Positions 6,962 to 8,008 of a stretch of DNA of 8,008 bases are shown here, piece after piece (the stretch's first letter is position 1; each line of letters begins with the position of its first letter). The DNA is from Acidobacteriota bacterium (lineage in GTDB: Bacteria > Acidobacteriota > Aminicenantia > Aminicenantales > Saccharicenantaceae): NCBI GenBank assembly GCA_003476685.1, contig DMVN01000075.1:2532-10539 (forward strand), given 5' to 3'. The position numbers were made by a program, and so were the translations under genes. The notes beneath the pieces were generated by a model, which was given only the letters and a program-made list of their open reading frames with translations, was not told the origin of the DNA and did no database searches.

Positions 6962-7798
6962 TTACCTCAGAATCATTTCGCTATTTTTCAAAACCGCCAC
7001 CAGCTTCAAGTCCCTGATGTTAAAATAGGGCTGGATGACAATCTTCTTGAAAATGCCCTCCCTGGTTGAAACCTGAATTATCCGACCAACCTTGAGACCA
7101 GGGGGGTAAATTCTATCAAACCCCGAGGTTTGGACTTCATCCCCCTCAATTCCGGCCGGGGAACTGGCCATAACATACTTGACCAGGCATCTCCCCTGCC
7201 CATCACCCGAAAGAATGCCCATCATCCGGTCAGCGCTGGAAATTACCGCCACCCCGCTTTCTTCCGAAGTAATCAGAACCACCCGGGCTTCATGAGCACC
7301 GAGCGGTTCGGCCGTCCGGCCGATGAGGTGGCCGTATTTATCGCAGACCGGCAGGTTTCGCCCGAGGCCATCGGCCGTGCCCCGGTTGATTATGATGGAA
7401 CGATAATAGTTGGAAGTATCGAAACCGATGGTTCTGGCCGGGACCACGCTTCCGGCTATCAACTTCAGGTTGGCCTCGAGCTCCGACTGGCTCAGGCCGA
7501 GCTTCAGTTTTTCCTGCAGCAGTTGATTGGCCTGCCTCAGAAAAAATATCTCCCGGGCCAGTTCCTGGTTTTCCTTCTGCACCTGGCTCAGATACCTCAG
7601 GTTATTCCAGCCGGAAGCTATCAGTCGGTAACCACCGACAGCCGCCTTCTGCACTGGCGAAAACAGGCTGAACAGAATCTTTTCCAGCAGCGTTTGCCGG
7701 CTGCCGAGCGGAATCTGGTAGGAAATTAAAATCAGGTGGAAAAATACCAGCAATCCAGCTACCAGAAATCTATTTTTTAAGAGGCGGGTCGGAGACAT
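6962..7798 (-). CDS. mreC: Rod shape-determining protein MreC
   Basis: MreC is a membrane-anchored periplasmic scaffold that activates PBP2/RodA and connects them to MreB. The 278-residue product has a basic N-terminus, one membrane segment (about residues 11-28), a helical coiled-coil stretch (about 65-110, rich in Glu, Gln and Leu), and the beta-rich MreC core from about 117 to 270. Core signatures include SNYYRSIIINRGTADGL (129-145), GHLIGRTAEPLG (156-167), GILSGDGQG (194-202) and GDEVQTSGFDRIYPPGLKVG (219-238). The ATG at 7798 was preferred over the adjacent TTG at 7801, which would add one residue. The ribosome binding site is weak (GAG 5 bases upstream), and the start lies 19 bases after the mreB stop, so coupling to mreB translation is plausible. 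Confidence 0.96.
   Translation of the reverse strand: MSPTRLLKNRFLVAGLLVFFHLILISYQIPLGSRQTLLEKILFSLFSPVQKAAVGGYRLIASGWNNLRYLSQVQKENQELAREIFFLRQANQLLQEKLKLGLSQSELEANLKLIAGSVVPARTIGFDTSNYYRSIIINRGTADGLGRNLPVCDKYGHLIGRTAEPLGAHEARVVLITSEESGVAVISSADRMMGILSGDGQGRCLVKYVMASSPAGIEGDEVQTSGFDRIYPPGLKVGRIIQVSTREGIFKKIVIQPYFNIRDLKLVAVLKNSEMILR
6964..6968 (-). promoter_or_regulatory. Ribosome binding site that fixes the TTG start of mreD
   Basis: On the minus strand GAGGT lies 5 bases before TTG (6958-6956). It overlaps the last codons and first stop base of mreC. No ATG is available near this position in the mreD frame, so this site decides the non-ATG start. Confidence 0.75.
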
Positions 7799-7817
7799 CA
7801 AAGCTCAGTTGTGCTCA

Positions 7818-8008
7818 TCACTCCAGCGATATTTTCTTCAGCAGGTCGATATCCTCCAGCAACCGGCCGGCACCCATGACCACCGAGGTCAGCGGGTCTT
7901 CGGTGATGAATACCGGCAACTGGGTCTCTTCCCTTATTCTTTTATCCAGATTCTTCAACAGCGAACCGCCGCCGGTCAGGATGATGCCGCGGTCGATGAT
8001 GTCGGCCG
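7818..8008 (-). CDS. mreB: Rod shape-determining protein MreB (actin homologue), C-terminal end
   Basis: The last 62 codons and the stop are present; the gene continues past the right edge. The fragment begins [17 protein letters not shown], the conserved actin-fold nucleotide-binding block of MreB (TGGG), followed by [21 protein letters not shown] and LEDIDLLKK, the standard MreB ending. MreB forms membrane-bound ATP-dependent filaments that guide lateral-wall synthesis. The reading frame is intact to its TGA (7820-7818). It is the first visible gene of the operon, whose promoter must lie upstream of mreB, outside the window. Confidence 0.95.
   Translation of the reverse strand, partial: ADIIDRGIILTGGGSLLKNLDKRIREETQLPVFITEDPLTSVVMGAGRLLEDIDLLKKISLE

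Noticed and set aside
7130..7729. A 199-codon plus-strand open frame.
   Set aside because: It is antisense to the well-supported MreC core and has no recognisable motif.
1..8008. CRISPR arrays, insertion sequences, tRNA or rRNA genes, attachment sites.
   Set aside because: Reading through showed no regularly spaced repeats, transposase frames, terminal inverted repeats or cloverleaf-like sequence; nearly all bases belong to intact housekeeping genes.

Overview
The window is a compact, coding-dense piece of a bacterial chromosome. Its core is the cell-elongation (rod-shape) operon, read right to left on the minus strand: mreB (3' end only), mreC, mreD, mrdA (PBP2), rodA, and then a large radical-SAM gene fused to a DUF2344 domain. 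To the left lie a WbqC-family gene on the plus strand, convergent with the operon, and the 5' end of a secreted family C69 peptidase gene on the minus strand, which diverges from the WbqC gene. No RNA gene, mobile element, CRISPR array or long repeat was seen, and no stretch over 300 bases lacks a gene.

The genes point to a rod-shaped, peptidoglycan-making bacterium of moderate GC content with purine-rich ribosome binding sites. The gene order, the fused radical-SAM/DUF2344 protein and the C69 peptidase with a signal peptide would fit a lineage such as Aminicenantes or another Acidobacteriota-like group. That is a low-confidence impression, since no phylogenetic marker is present.

Region by region: 1-188 encodes the exported C69 peptidase N-terminus; 189-324 is a 136-base divergent promoter region with a near-consensus sigma-70 promoter for the peptidase; 325-1029 is the WbqC-like gene; 1030-1039 is the 10-base convergent gap; 1040-3583 is the radical-SAM/DUF2344 gene; 3605-4696 is rodA; 4665-6470 is mrdA; 6479-6958 is mreD; 6962-7798 is mreC; 7818-8008 is the end of mreB.

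MreB filaments, MreC and MreD position the RodA glycosyltransferase and the PBP2 transpeptidase, which together polymerise and crosslink lateral-wall peptidoglycan. Gaps are 2 to 21 bases, or overlaps, throughout this set, so it is almost certainly one transcript whose promoter lies upstream of mreB, beyond the right edge. The radical-SAM gene starts 21 bases after rodA and is probably co-transcribed. Its family recurs near cell-shape genes, but its function is unknown to me, and it is the least understood part of the window. Most of the window is well-known biology; the points worth following are this protein, its extra cysteine cluster, and an all-thiol/histidine version of the PBP2 metal site.
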